Of a stretch of DNA of 64,000 nucleotides, positions 7,028 to 15,866 are shown in pieces. The DNA is from an uncultured Eubacteriales bacterium (GTDB lineage: Bacteria > Bacillota > Clostridia > Oscillospirales > CAG-272). The stretch covers positions 30,333 to 94,332 of the forward strand of contig CAKVOU010000008.1 of assembly GCA_934796165.1 (NCBI GenBank), given 5' to 3'. Numbering within the stretch: the stretch's first letter is position 1; each line of letters opens with the position of its first letter. The translations under genes were made by a program, and so were the position numbers. The notes under the pieces are model-generated. The model was not told where the DNA came from, did no database searches, and saw only the letters and a program-made list of their open reading frames with translations.

Positions 7028-8697
7028 TATAATGACTTCCCTTCTTCAATCATTTCCCGTGCCGCCGTCCGCTGAGCGTCGGTGATCGTGAGCCCGCCCA
7101 GGATTCTCGAAATCTCGGCAACGCGTTCCTCTTCACAAAGCTCGCGCACGGCGGTTTCGGTTCTGCCGTTCGTTTCCGCTTTTGAGATGAAAAAATGGAA
7201 ATCCGCAAGCGAGGCAATCTGAGCGGAATGGGTCACCGAGAACGTCTGCACCCGTTTTGCGGTTTCTTTCAGCTTGATTCCGACCCGTCTGGAGGTGCTG
7301 CCGGAGATACCGGTGTCAATCTCATCATAGATGACCGTCGACACGCCGCCGACGTCATTCAGAACATCGGAAAGTGCAAGCATAATGCGGGAAAGTTCCC
7401 CGCCCGACGCGATCCGTGACATGGAAAGAAGCGGCTCGCCTGCGTTTGCGGCAAGCAAGAATTCCACCCGGTCTCCGCCGTCCGCGGTCAGTTCCTGTTG
7501 GGTAACCGAAATCTCAAACCGTACCTTGGGCATATCGAGAAACGTAAGCGTTTCCACAACGCGCCGGGATACGGTCCTTGCGGCTTCGGTACGCTTTTTT
7601 GTCAGCGAGAGCGCGGCACTTTTGGCTTCTGCCGTGAGCCGTTTCTCTTCGGCGGAAAGATCCGCCATACGCTCGTCGGAATGCTCCAGCTCCGCCAGTC
7701 TTGCCGCCGCATCGCGCCGGAACGCGAGGATCTCTTCTACGGTCGCTCCGTATTTCTTTTTGAGTCGTCCGATGGCATCCAGCCTGCCTTCAATGCGGTC
7801 AAGGCGTTCTGATGGGTCACCGTCCACATCGGGGATCAGTTCTCTTGACCGCTCGGAGAGATCAACCACCTCATACCGTAGCGTTTTCAGCTTTTCGGCA
7901 ATTTCCGTCGCCTCCGGGACAGTCTGCCCGATGGCAGCGACCGACGCGGCGGCGCGTTCCAAAAGAAGAGCGGCATTTCCCTGCTCGTGGTCGGTGAGCA
8001 GCTTGCAGGTAAGTCCCACCTGTCTGACAATCTTATCAAGCCCCCGGAGTTTGTCCCGCTCCGCGAGCAGAAGTTCTTCTTCACCGGGCTTCAACTTCTT
8101 TCCGTCGATGTCTTTGATCTGAAATTGCAGAATTTCGGGCAGCCGCGCACGTTCGCTTTCCGCCTGACGAAGCCGCCCGATCTCGCCCGTTACGGCACAA
8201 AGCTTTTCATATACGTTCCGATACGCGGCAAGCTCCGTGTCGTCTAAAGCAAAGCGGTCGAGCGCCGCAAGCTGCTCCTCCGGGCGGATCAGACGGAGAC
8301 TGTCATGCTGACCGTGAATGGCTATCATACTGCCGCCGATCTCACGGAGCATGGAGAGTGTCACGGGTCTGCCGTTGATGCGCGCCGCGGAGCGCCCGTC
8401 CGACGTAATGGTCCTCTGGAGAAGGAACTCCCCCTCCTCCGCGTCAAACCCGTTCTGTTTTGCAACGGCTTCGGCAGCCTCGCCGACATCGGTAAACACG
8501 CCGCTTACCGTTGCCTGACTTTCTCCGGTACGGATCAGTTCTTTTGTGACCTTTCCGCCCATAAGGAATCCGATGCTGTCGATCAGGACGGATTTACCGG
8601 CGCCTGTCTCGCCCGTAAGAACGGTCAGCCCATCCGAAAAGGTCAGGTCGGCTCTCCGGATAACGGCAATATTCTCAATGTGTAATGACCGGAGCAT
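7027..8697 (-). CDS. recN: DNA repair protein RecN
   Basis: A 556-residue SMC-like ATPase that acts at DNA double-strand breaks with RecA. The Walker A motif GETGAGKS is at about residues 29-36, long coiled coils occupy roughly 150-380, and the ABC signature (SGGELSR) plus Walker B (VIYDEIDTG) lie in the C-terminal third. I chose the ATG at 8697 rather than 8715 because AGGAGG lies six bases before it and the protein then begins MLRSLHIENIAVI, as in the family. It follows argR in the operon after a 146-base gap that holds no other gene. Confidence 0.97.
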   Translation of the reverse strand: MLRSLHIENIAVIRRADLTFSDGLTVLTGETGAGKSVLIDSIGFLMGGKVTKELIRTGESQATVSGVFTDVGEAAEAVAKQNGFDAEEGEFLLQRTITSDGRSAARINGRPVTLSMLREIGGSMIAIHGQHDSLRLIRPEEQLAALDRFALDDTELAAYRNVYEKLCAVTGEIGRLRQAESERARLPEILQFQIKDIDGKKLKPGEEELLLAERDKLRGLDKIVRQVGLTCKLLTDHEQGNAALLLERAAASVAAIGQTVPEATEIAEKLKTLRYEVVDLSERSRELIPDVDGDPSERLDRIEGRLDAIGRLKKKYGATVEEILAFRRDAAARLAELEHSDERMADLSAEEKRLTAEAKSAALSLTKKRTEAARTVSRRVVETLTFLDMPKVRFEISVTQQELTADGGDRVEFLLAANAGEPLLSMSRIASGGELSRIMLALSDVLNDVGGVSTVIYDEIDTGISGSTSRRVGIKLKETAKRVQTFSVTHSAQIASLADFHFFISKAETNGRTETAVRELCEEERVAEISRILGGLTITDAQRTAAREMIEEGKSL

Positions 8698-8843
8698 AAT
8701 TCCCCTCCTCTTCACGATATGACAAGTATTGGTCAGGTAGATCGGCGCAGCTTTGCGGTATCATCAATTACCGGGCAAGCAGATACTGAACAACTTCCGT
8801 TATCCGTCAAAAATTGTCGGACGGATTGAAAAAACACGAACCG

Positions 8844-9299
8844 TCAGACAGATTTGAGAATCTCACGGAGTCGCACCGCCGTTTCGACGGCGGTTTCCGT
8901 GTCGCGAGCCACCGCAATTACGGTATCGTCTCCTGCGACGCAGCCGAGTATTTCGGGAAGACCGAGGTTATCAATTCCGAGTGCAACCGGCTGAGCCAAC
9001 CCTGAATTGGTACGCAGAACAATGATATTCTGTGCCGACACGATCGAGCGCACCGCGCCAGCGAGCATGGAACGAAAGCCAACCCCGTCGGTATGGTCCG
9101 CATAGTGCGGTGCAACGTAACGGTACGTTCCGTTACCCGTAGAAACCTTACTCAGCTTGAGCTCCCGGATATCCCGGGAAATCGTTGCCTGCGTCACCGC
9201 AAATCCGTGTGCTCTCAGCCCCGCGATCAGTTCATCCTGCGTCCCGATCTCTCTTTCTGCCACCAGATCGAGAATCAGTGACTGTCTGTCTTTTTTCAT
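8844..9299 (-). CDS. argR: Arginine repressor ArgR
   Basis: A 151-residue protein with the N-terminal winged HTH (about 1-70; TQDELIAGLRAHGF then VTQATISRDIRELKL) and the C-terminal hexamerisation/arginine-binding domain containing GCVAGDDTV near residue 120. ArgR represses arginine biosynthesis with arginine as co-repressor; in Clostridia the gene conventionally sits between nadK/tlyA and recN without being an arginine operon gene itself, as here. An AAAGGA ribosome site precedes the ATG. No ARG-box operator was identified in this window. Confidence 0.95.
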   Translation of the reverse strand: MKKDRQSLILDLVAEREIGTQDELIAGLRAHGFAVTQATISRDIRELKLSKVSTGNGTYRYVAPHYADHTDGVGFRSMLAGAVRSIVSAQNIIVLRTNSGLAQPVALGIDNLGLPEILGCVAGDDTVIAVARDTETAVETAVRLREILKSV

Positions 9300-9347
9300 A
9301 GATGTACCATCCTTTTACACATTCACAAATCGTCGTATCCGCACGTC

Positions 9348-10220
9348 TTACTTAGCATCCGCCATTTTCTCACGCAGGCGGTTGTAAAATCCGCACTTGC
9401 GGAACCTGATCAGCTTCGTTGCGGACGCGGAACGGCGGATCTCCACCGTGTTCCCGCGATATAATTCATAATTGATTCTGCCGTCCACGGCAAGAAAAAG
9501 GGATTTTTCCCGCTGACAGATATTCTTGATTTCCAGCACCGCTTCATCCGGGAAAATCAACGGACGCGCGGACAAAGAGTGCGGGCAGATCGGCGTGACA
9601 CAGAAGCAATGCAGGCGCGGATCAACGATCGGCCCGCCGGCAGACAAGGAATACGCGGTGGAACCGGTCGGGGTTGCCACAATCAGCCCGTCGGCGCGAT
9701 AAGTCGTTACGGGGACTCCGCCCTCGGACATCTCCAGATCAATGATCCGTGCAACCGAACCGTTGGTAATCACCGCTTCGTTGAGCGCATAAGAGGAGAA
9801 CCGTTCATTCCGATCATTCCCGAGGACCCGGACGAGCAGCATCGAACGCTCCTCCAGTTCATACTCTCCGTCAAACAGGTGAGAAAGGAGCGACAGTTCA
9901 GACATTTCCAGTTCCGCCATGTAGCCGAGTCTGCCGAGGTTGACCCCGAGGATCGGCGTTTCCCGTTTGGCGGAACGTCTTGCCGCCTCCAGAATCGAGC
10001 CGTCTCCGCCAAGCACGATCACAATGTCCGCTTTGGCATACAGATCATCGACCGAGAGATACGTAAACCGTACCCCGGACTTCTGCCGCGCAATCCGTTC
10101 CCGGTTGAATGCGGCAACCAGAAGTTCGCAATCATATCCGGAGAGAACCGACGCAACCCGCATGGCAGCGGCTGCCTTCTCCGATATATTAAAATTTGTA
10201 ATCAGCGCAATTCGTTTCAT
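9348..10220 (-). CDS. nadK: NAD kinase
   Basis: A 290-residue ATP(or polyphosphate)-NAD kinase making NADP in the cytosol. The diagnostic GGDGSIL is at about residues 71-77 (GGDGT in most homologues), NLGRLGYM follows near 92-99, and the second signature PTGSTAYSLSAGGP lies near 180. The ATG at 10220 gives MKRIALITN, the normal family start; upstream in-frame codons reach 10289 but only extend into tlyA with unrelated sequence. It overlaps the tlyA 3' end by 32 bases, typical of tight coupling. With nadE and pncB near 58-62 kb the window holds three NAD(P)-metabolism genes. Confidence 0.95.
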   Translation of the reverse strand: MKRIALITNFNISEKAAAAMRVASVLSGYDCELLVAAFNRERIARQKSGVRFTYLSVDDLYAKADIVIVLGGDGSILEAARRSAKRETPILGVNLGRLGYMAELEMSELSLLSHLFDGEYELEERSMLLVRVLGNDRNERFSSYALNEAVITNGSVARIIDLEMSEGGVPVTTYRADGLIVATPTGSTAYSLSAGGPIVDPRLHCFCVTPICPHSLSARPLIFPDEAVLEIKNICQREKSLFLAVDGRINYELYRGNTVEIRRSASATKLIRFRKCGFYNRLREKMADAK

Positions 10221-11016
10221 TTTTTCCGACATCCTTTTGATTGATGATTGCGGAGATCCGATCCGGCAAAAGCACCGGTCCGGAATCATTTTTCCGAAAG
10301 CAGATCAGGTATTCCGTATTTCCGTCGCCACCGGGAATCGGGGACCGGACGAAACCGGTCGGAACCAAGCCGAGCGAGACGCCGCAGTCATACACCCGCA
10401 TGGCGGCGGCAAGCCGATGCTTTTTCTCTTTGACGATTCCGCCCTTTCCGATCGCGCTCCTCCCCGCCTCAAACTGCGGTTTGACCAGTCCGATATAGAT
10501 CCCGCCGTCATTCAGTATCGCCGGAATCCGCGGAAGAATATATGTTTGGGATATGAAGGAAACATCCGCCACGACAAGGTCAAACGGAGCCTTTGCGAAA
10601 TCTTCCCGGGACAGGTCGCGCGCATTGTAATGTTCCACGTTGGTCACACGGCTGTCACTGAGAAGCGAAGAAGCGAGCTGCCCGCTTCCTGCGTCAATAG
10701 CGGTCACATGGTCGGCGCCATTTTGCAGAAGGCAATCTGTAAACCCGCCGGTGGATGCACCGATATCAAGGCTGTTCCGTCCTGCGGGGTTGACTCCGAA
10801 TGCATCAAGCGCAGCCTCCAGCTTGTAACCGCCGCGCCCGACATAGCGTTCGGTTTCCGTGATCGTCACGGAGTGTATCGTATTTTCCTCCACGGCAAAA
10901 GACGCTTTGGTCAGCGGTTTCCCGTCAAGGAGGACCGCTCCTGCTTCGATCAGCATCTTCGCCTTCTGGCGGCTCGGAGCATACCCGTTTTCCGCCAGAT
11001 ACACATCCGCCCGCAT
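10189..11016 (-). CDS. tlyA: TlyA family rRNA 2'-O-methyltransferase
   Basis: A 275-residue protein with an N-terminal S4 RNA-binding domain (about 1-60) and an FtsJ-like Rossmann methyltransferase domain whose SAM motif LDIGASTGGF lies at about residues 83-92. Homologues methylate cytidines in 16S and/or 23S rRNA (capreomycin sensitivity determinant in mycobacteria). There is no clear ribosome site; the ATG overlaps the stop of the preceding gene (TGATG at 11014-11018), so it is probably translated by reinitiation. The C-terminus runs 32 bases into nadK. Confidence 0.94.
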   Translation of the reverse strand: MRADVYLAENGYAPSRQKAKMLIEAGAVLLDGKPLTKASFAVEENTIHSVTITETERYVGRGGYKLEAALDAFGVNPAGRNSLDIGASTGGFTDCLLQNGADHVTAIDAGSGQLASSLLSDSRVTNVEHYNARDLSREDFAKAPFDLVVADVSFISQTYILPRIPAILNDGGIYIGLVKPQFEAGRSAIGKGGIVKEKKHRLAAAMRVYDCGVSLGLVPTGFVRSPIPGGDGNTEYLICFRKNDSGPVLLPDRISAIINQKDVGKNETNCADYKF

Positions 11017-11492
11017 CAGTGAAGTCCGAACGTGGGGATGAACTGCATCAGAAACGGGATCGCAATGCCGACAAGTCCGCCGATCACAACCTGAAGCGGC
11101 GTATGTCCGACCATTTCCTTGAGAGCCCTCGGCATAATGTCGTCCGCTTTTTCTTCCGGCAGATCCGCTACGATCTTGTTGAGTACCTTTGCCTGATCAC
11201 CGGTTTCCCGGCGTACACCCATCGCATCGTTCATTACGATCATGGCAAGCACGCAACAGATTGCGAACACGGCAGAATCCAATCCGTATTTGAGCGCCGC
11301 CGCACAGGAGACTGCGCAGACGGTCGCCGAGTGAGAGCTCGGCATGCCGCCGTTGCCGAAGAAAATGCGCCGCAGACTGAGCCCCCGGTGACGGTAAAGC
11401 TCGCTCGGAATTTTGAGGATCTGCGCGGCAAACCACGCAACGACCCCGCACATCAACATAAAATTACTGAAAAAAGCCAATATATATTCCAT
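11016..11492 (-). CDS. yuiD: Divergent PAP2 family protein (YuiD-like)
   Basis: A 158-residue integral membrane protein with four to five hydrophobic segments. The GGMPSSHSATV motif near residues 48-58 is the signature of the divergent PAP2 (acid phosphatase/vanadium haloperoxidase-like) family represented by Bacillus YuiD. The likely activity is membrane lipid or pyrophosphate phosphatase, unproven for this subfamily. Its position directly behind ispA (the ispA stop overlaps this ATG by one base) suggests a link to prenyl pyrophosphate metabolism, but that is inference. The symbol is by similarity only. Confidence 0.85.
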   Translation of the reverse strand: MEYILAFFSNFMLMCGVVAWFAAQILKIPSELYRHRGLSLRRIFFGNGGMPSSHSATVCAVSCAAALKYGLDSAVFAICCVLAMIVMNDAMGVRRETGDQAKVLNKIVADLPEEKADDIMPRALKEMVGHTPLQVVIGGLVGIAIPFLMQFIPTFGLH

Positions 11493-12463
11493 CAGTTTTT
11501 CCTCATCAACAGATACTTTGCGAGCGCCCGGAGAACCCCGTTCGCCGGATACGCACCGATTGCCTGTACCGCCTCATCCGTCAGTCCGGCGGCATACTTC
11601 ATTGCTTGCTCGGGAGTATAATAGGTCAGAAACGTGGTTTTCCCTTCCGCAAGGTCCTTCCCCGTGCTCTTTCCGAGGACGGACGGCTGTGAGGTGACAT
11701 CGAGCACGTCGTCCACCACCTGAAACGCGATCCCGAGCTTTTCCGCATACTGCGTTACGGAGACAGCGCGATCATCGTCAAGCGGGACTCCGGCAGCAAG
11801 ACAGCCCAGTTTCACTGCCGCGCAGATGAGCGCACCGGTTTTGTGGCGGTGCAGATTCTCAAGCCCGGCAAGGGAAAGATGTTCTTTTTCTCCCTTCATG
11901 TCCATCACCTGCCCGCTCACCATCCCGAAAGATCCTGCCGCGCCTGACAGCACCGTGACCGCTTCTGCGCGGACAGCCGGAGGAACCTGTGTGTTTCCCG
12001 CCACAACACGAAATGCGTCGGTGAGAAGCGCGTCCCCCGCAAGCACGGCAATTGCTTCTCCGTAAACCTTGTGATTGGTGGGTTTCCCGCGTCGGAGATT
12101 GTCATTGTCCATACAGGGCAGATCATCATGGATGAGCGAATAGGTATGGATCATCTCAAGTCCGCAGGCAAACGGAAGCGCCGAAGCCACCGTCCCTCCG
12201 AACATCCGGCAGGTCTCGATGACCAGTGCCGGGCGGATTTTCTTTCCGCCGGAGAAAAGGCTGTACCGCATCGCCTCGGAAAGCGTCGGCTCAACTGCCC
12301 CGGTCTGTCCGGTGCCATCCTCTTTGAGAGGGACGGACGGCACATACGCTTCCAGCGCCTGCGCAGTCAACCCGGCATCTGCCGAAAGCCGTTCCAGCAT
12401 AGTCTTCGTTTCCGCATCGGTCACGCCAAACGTATTCAGTTCTTCATAATACTCAGTATTCAT
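11492..12463 (-). CDS. ispA: Polyprenyl synthetase / farnesyl diphosphate synthase
   Basis: A 323-residue trans-isoprenyl diphosphate synthase condensing IPP with allylic diphosphates to geranyl/farnesyl diphosphate. Motifs are GGKKIRP near residue 73, the first aspartate-rich motif in HDDLPCMDND, and the second in VVDDVLD. The frame is open upstream to 12808, but the ATG at 12461-12463 has AGG eight bases before it and gives MNTEYYEELN, so I take it as the start. It still leaves an N-terminus some 25 residues longer than usual. It lies between xseB and the yuiD-like gene in the operon. With ispE it places the MEP pathway in this organism. Confidence 0.93.
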   Translation of the reverse strand: MNTEYYEELNTFGVTDAETKTMLERLSADAGLTAQALEAYVPSVPLKEDGTGQTGAVEPTLSEAMRYSLFSGGKKIRPALVIETCRMFGGTVASALPFACGLEMIHTYSLIHDDLPCMDNDNLRRGKPTNHKVYGEAIAVLAGDALLTDAFRVVAGNTQVPPAVRAEAVTVLSGAAGSFGMVSGQVMDMKGEKEHLSLAGLENLHRHKTGALICAAVKLGCLAAGVPLDDDRAVSVTQYAEKLGIAFQVVDDVLDVTSQPSVLGKSTGKDLAEGKTTFLTYYTPEQAMKYAAGLTDEAVQAIGAYPANGVLRALAKYLLMRKN

Positions 12464-12669
12464 ACATTTACCTGATTCTCTGTTCCGTTCACAAAACACG
12501 CAACCCATTGTTACAGCACGCGCCTCAGCGGATACTGCCTTCGCCATGACGGGCTTTTGCTCCTCACATTCCGATCGGTTTGCCGGCGCTGTTCCATGTC
12601 TGTTTGCCGGGATTTTACAGCTTCCTGTCTGCTCACCCGCTTGACGAAATATCTCCGTTTCCGGTCGGT

Positions 12670-12942
12670 TTACCGCTCTCCGGGATTTCCGCCGGCTTTC
12701 CCGGATTCCGAGTCCTCCGCCGAAAACGGCTCTGCGGCAACATTTCCGTCGGCATCCACTCGTAAGAGCTTCACCTTCTGTTCCGCTTTGTCCAGTCGAT
12801 CCGAACAAAGCCTGACCAGTGCCACACCCTCCTCGTATAACTTCAGCGATGTGTCAAGATCCGTGTCTCCCTTTTCGAGCGATGCAACGATCTCGGAAAG
12901 GCGCGCCATCGCCTCTTCCAGCTTTTGTTGTTTGGTCACCAT
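12670..12942 (-). CDS. xseB: Exodeoxyribonuclease VII small subunit
   Basis: A 90-residue helical protein whose core (KLEEAMARLSEIVASLEKG, then LDTSLKLYEEGVALVRLC) matches XseB, which binds XseA to form exonuclease VII, a single-strand-specific nuclease. A non-conserved acidic/glycine-rich tail of about 25 residues follows the core. It begins 34 bases after xseA. The following 206 bases before ispA hold no recognisable gene. Confidence 0.95.
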   Translation of the reverse strand: MVTKQQKLEEAMARLSEIVASLEKGDTDLDTSLKLYEEGVALVRLCSDRLDKAEQKVKLLRVDADGNVAAEPFSAEDSESGKAGGNPGER

Positions 12943-12976
12943 ACGATTCTTCCTTTCTTCCGGTTTCCCTGTGCAG

Positions 12977-14182
12977 TCAGTTGCCGTCGATCACGGCACC
13001 CGTTTCTCCGTCACAAAAACGGATTCTGACCCGTTCCCCGGGGTGTACATCCTTCACCGATTTCACGATCCCGCTATCCTCATTCAGCACCGCCGCATAT
13101 CCGCGCGACAGCACCGACAAAGGGTTCAGTGAATCCAGTTTACCGCAGAGCGCCGCAAAGCTTCCGCGAAGATCCGCAAGTTTCCGGTCGGTGAGGGTAT
13201 CCAGCTTTTCTTCCATAAACGCAAGCGTCATCCGCCGATCATTGACCAGGTGAATGGGGGCGGACAGTGCGCGTCCGGAGGCGAGAACCTTCAGTTTCTG
13301 CCGGAGCCCGTCGATCTTTCGCACAAGTGCACGGTCCATGGACTGCCGGGTACCCGACAATCCTTCAAGAAGTTGTGCCGCGGACGGCACGGAGAGTTCC
13401 GCCGCCGCGGACGGTGTTGCCGCGCGAAGATCGGCGGCAAAATCACAGATGGTAAAATCGCTTTCATGTCCGACCGCCGAAATCACAGGAATCTCCGATG
13501 CGGCAACGGCGCGGGCAAGCGTTTCATTGTTGAACGCCCACAGGTCTTCAAGCGAACCGCCGCCTCGCCCGATAATGATCACATCAACCGATTTTGTGCG
13601 GTTAAAATACGATAGTGCGCCGATCAACTGACGCGGGGCTTCCGGCCCCTGCACCTGCGAGGGATAGAGATACAACTCTGCCGCAGGAAAACGTCTGCCC
13701 GTAACGGTGATCATGTCATGGATTGCCGCGCCGGTCGCGGAGGTAATAATGCCGATACGCTCCGGATACTTGGGAAGAGGTTTTTTGCGTACCGCGTCAA
13801 ACAGTCCCTCGGACGCGAGCTTCGCACGAAGCTGTTCGTAGGCAAGGTACAGAGCACCCATGCCGTCCGGCTGCATTTCCTCAACGTAGAGTTGGTATTG
13901 TCCGTCCCGGGGGAACGCGGAGACTCTGCCCCGCGCCAGCACCTTCATGCCGTCCGCAGGTGTGAAGCGTACCTTGTCCGCCGCCGAACGGAACATGACC
14001 GCGCGGATCAGCCCGTCCGCGTCCTTGAGGGAAAAGTACAGATGTCCCGACGCATAGTGGCGTTTAAAATTGGAAATCTCCCCGCGTACCCAGAGATACT
14101 GCAACGTTTCGTCGCCGTCAAGCAGCAGTTTGACATACTGATTGACCTGAGAAACGGTCAGAACGCTTCTTTCATTCATCAT
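12977..14182 (-). CDS. xseA: Exodeoxyribonuclease VII large subunit
   Basis: A 401-residue protein with the N-terminal OB-fold (about 1-105; LTVSQVNQYVK, LWVRGEISN, YFSLKD) and the catalytic Exonuc_VII_L domain (about 125-340), including GIITSATGAAIHD, IIIGRGGGSLEDLWAFN and PVISAVGHESDFTI. It forms the catalytic subunit of exonuclease VII with XseB, acting in mismatch repair and in processing single-stranded DNA. A GGAG site precedes the first of two adjacent ATG codons. Confidence 0.96.
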   Translation of the reverse strand: MMNERSVLTVSQVNQYVKLLLDGDETLQYLWVRGEISNFKRHYASGHLYFSLKDADGLIRAVMFRSAADKVRFTPADGMKVLARGRVSAFPRDGQYQLYVEEMQPDGMGALYLAYEQLRAKLASEGLFDAVRKKPLPKYPERIGIITSATGAAIHDMITVTGRRFPAAELYLYPSQVQGPEAPRQLIGALSYFNRTKSVDVIIIGRGGGSLEDLWAFNNETLARAVAASEIPVISAVGHESDFTICDFAADLRAATPSAAAELSVPSAAQLLEGLSGTRQSMDRALVRKIDGLRQKLKVLASGRALSAPIHLVNDRRMTLAFMEEKLDTLTDRKLADLRGSFAALCGKLDSLNPLSVLSRGYAAVLNEDSGIVKSVKDVHPGERVRIRFCDGETGAVIDGN

Positions 14183-14230
14183 GTGAGTTCACTCCGTTTG
14201 ATTGCTCCCGCCGGAATACCAACGCGCCGA

Positions 14231-15193
14231 TTACCTGTCAGCTTTCCCGGCAAGAAACTGTTTTCTTGTGAGGAGTGCGACGCCCGCCGCGTTGTCCGCG
14301 GAAAACTGCGGCTCTGAAAAATACGTGTCCGCATAACGGGAAAGCGCATTTTTGATCCGCCGGTTGCTCATGACCCCGCCCGCGTAAAGAACCGGCAGAC
14401 TGCCGTGCTCCGCGCGGAAATTTTCCGTCAGCTTTCCGAGCGTTTTTGCAACATAGTCGAAGACAAATGCCGACGTAAGTCCCTTATCCCCGGTTTCCAG
14501 ATACAGTTTACCGGCAAGGTTTTCAAGCCCAGACAGATTGCAGTGCAGTCCCTTCACCGATACGTGCGGGGCGGGAACAGGCGCCTTGTTTTCGTTTGCT
14601 AGCAACTCCATTTCATGCCCGCAGGGAAAATGCAGTCCCATGAGCACGCCGGTACGGTCGATCGCCTGCCCCGCATTGAGATCGTCGGTCCCGCCGAGCA
14701 GAGTCACCCGGAACGAGACACCGGTTGGCTCCGCAAGTACCAGTTCTGTCGTACCGCCCGACACATGAAACGCGCCGAACGGAGCGGCAAGCAACTTTTC
14801 CGACGCGCCGGATGAATAAACCGCTGCCATGATATGTCCGTTCTGATGTGAGAATTCAAAGAGCGGAACCCGCAGTCCCGATGCCATCATGCCCGCGGCA
14901 CTGCGGCCGGCAAGGAAGCAAGGCATATAGGAACCCTCCGCGTCGCGGGGACGGGCGGAGCATCCGACCGCGAGAATCCGATGTTCCCCAAGTGCTTTCC
15001 GGAGCATTTCTGCCATGACGGGAAGATTTTTATTGTGCGCGAACAGCGCGTCACTTTGTCGAAGCCCTCTTGCGCCGTCGCCGACGGGAAGCGGCAACTT
15101 GAGATTGGCAAGCACCTCGCCCGCTTCCGTGACCACCGCCGCGGAGGTCGTGTAGTTGCTCGTGTCTATCCCGACGAACACTCCGTCAGTCAT
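14231..15193 (-). CDS. TsaD/Kae1-like (peptidase M22 family) paralogue
   Basis: A 320-residue ASKHA-fold protein related to TsaD, which with TsaB/TsaE makes t6A37 in tRNA. It starts VFVGIDTSNYTTS and retains the HxxxH metal pair (SHQNGH near residue 112), the phosphate loop FHVSGGTTEL, and YAGGVMSNR near the C-terminus. The sequence diverges from canonical TsaD (no KLTDRAVDPLS-type central region; GGTDDLNAGQAIDR instead). Clostridia commonly carry such a second paralogue beside nusB/xseA. Its exact substrate is not known, and I do not assign tsaD itself. It overlaps the nusB 3' end by eight bases. Confidence 0.82.
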   Translation of the reverse strand: MTDGVFVGIDTSNYTTSAAVVTEAGEVLANLKLPLPVGDGARGLRQSDALFAHNKNLPVMAEMLRKALGEHRILAVGCSARPRDAEGSYMPCFLAGRSAAGMMASGLRVPLFEFSHQNGHIMAAVYSSGASEKLLAAPFGAFHVSGGTTELVLAEPTGVSFRVTLLGGTDDLNAGQAIDRTGVLMGLHFPCGHEMELLANENKAPVPAPHVSVKGLHCNLSGLENLAGKLYLETGDKGLTSAFVFDYVAKTLGKLTENFRAEHGSLPVLYAGGVMSNRRIKNALSRYADTYFSEPQFSADNAAGVALLTRKQFLAGKADR

Positions 15194-15668
15194 TTTCGTC
15201 GCTTCCGGTCACTCCGGCAGATTCCCCGGATTCGCCCGGTACGTTGTCTGCGGCACTTGCGCTGTCCGCGCCGTCAAGTTCATTCTTGACCGCATTGAGC
15301 ACGCCGTTGACAAACGCCTTCGCTTTCGGGTCATCGAATTTCTTGGTCAGTTCAACCGCCTCATTGAGAGAAACATTTTTCGGAATGGCGGGATCATATT
15401 TCATTTCATAGGTACAAAGGCGGATGATCGCACGGGACACGCGCGACAGCCGGTCGGTCCGCCAGCCGTTTGCGTGTCGCGCGATGATCGCATCAAGTTC
15501 CTCGGTGTGCTCAAGAATTCCGAAATAAGTGTTCCGGATGTACTTATTCTCCGCGATATCGCGGTCTTCCCTGGCAAGCAGGTAGATCTCCTCCGGGGAT
15601 TTGTCCTTCTGAAACTCCGTTTCAAACAACAGGGAAAACACCGCTTCCCGCGCTTCTGTTCTGGTCAT
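15186..15668 (-). CDS. nusB: Transcription antitermination factor NusB
   Basis: A 160-residue all-helical protein (MTRTEAREAVFSLLFE at the N-terminus; YTRNTYF-like and RLSRVSRAIIRLCTYEM segments; VSLNEAVELTKKF and VNGVLNAV near the C-terminus) matching NusB, which binds boxA RNA with ribosomal protein S10 in rRNA antitermination. The ATG at 15668 matches the family start; an upstream ATG at 15689 lacks a ribosome site. A hydrophilic acidic tail of about 30 residues follows the domain. It is the first gene of the eleven-gene operon behind the promoter at 15761-15789. Confidence 0.93.
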   Translation of the reverse strand: MTRTEAREAVFSLLFETEFQKDKSPEEIYLLAREDRDIAENKYIRNTYFGILEHTEELDAIIARHANGWRTDRLSRVSRAIIRLCTYEMKYDPAIPKNVSLNEAVELTKKFDDPKAKAFVNGVLNAVKNELDGADSASAADNVPGESGESAGVTGSDEND

Positions 15669-15760
15669 TTTTCTTCGATTCTCCCGCATTTCATTCGGAT
15701 TTTTTGCTTCCTTGTTTTATGCCGGAAACTGTTATCCGCATAAAACTCCATAATAAGATA

Positions 15761-15789
15761 ATTATACTCCCCGAGCCTTTCATTGTCAA
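15761..15789 (-). promoter_or_regulatory. Sigma-A promoter of the nusB-recN-ybaK operon
   Basis: On the minus strand TTGACA (15784-15789), a 17-base spacer and TATAAT (15761-15766) give a perfect consensus about 90 bases before nusB. Confidence 0.85.
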
Positions 15790-15794
15790 CCGTA

Positions 15795-15826
15795 AAAATG
15801 AATATTCCGGAGAAAATATTCATTTT
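15795..15826. promoter_or_regulatory. Inverted repeat between the nusB promoter and the M23 gene
   Basis: AAAATGAATATT (15795-15806) pairs perfectly with AATATTCATTTT (15815-15826). It lies six bases upstream of the nusB -35 box and 41 bases before the divergent M23 ATG. It could be an operator, a bidirectional insulating terminator or a leader hairpin; nothing decides between them. Confidence 0.5.
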
Positions 15827-15866
15827 TCCGCTCATACTAAAAGCAAAGACAAGAAAGGAGTGTTCC

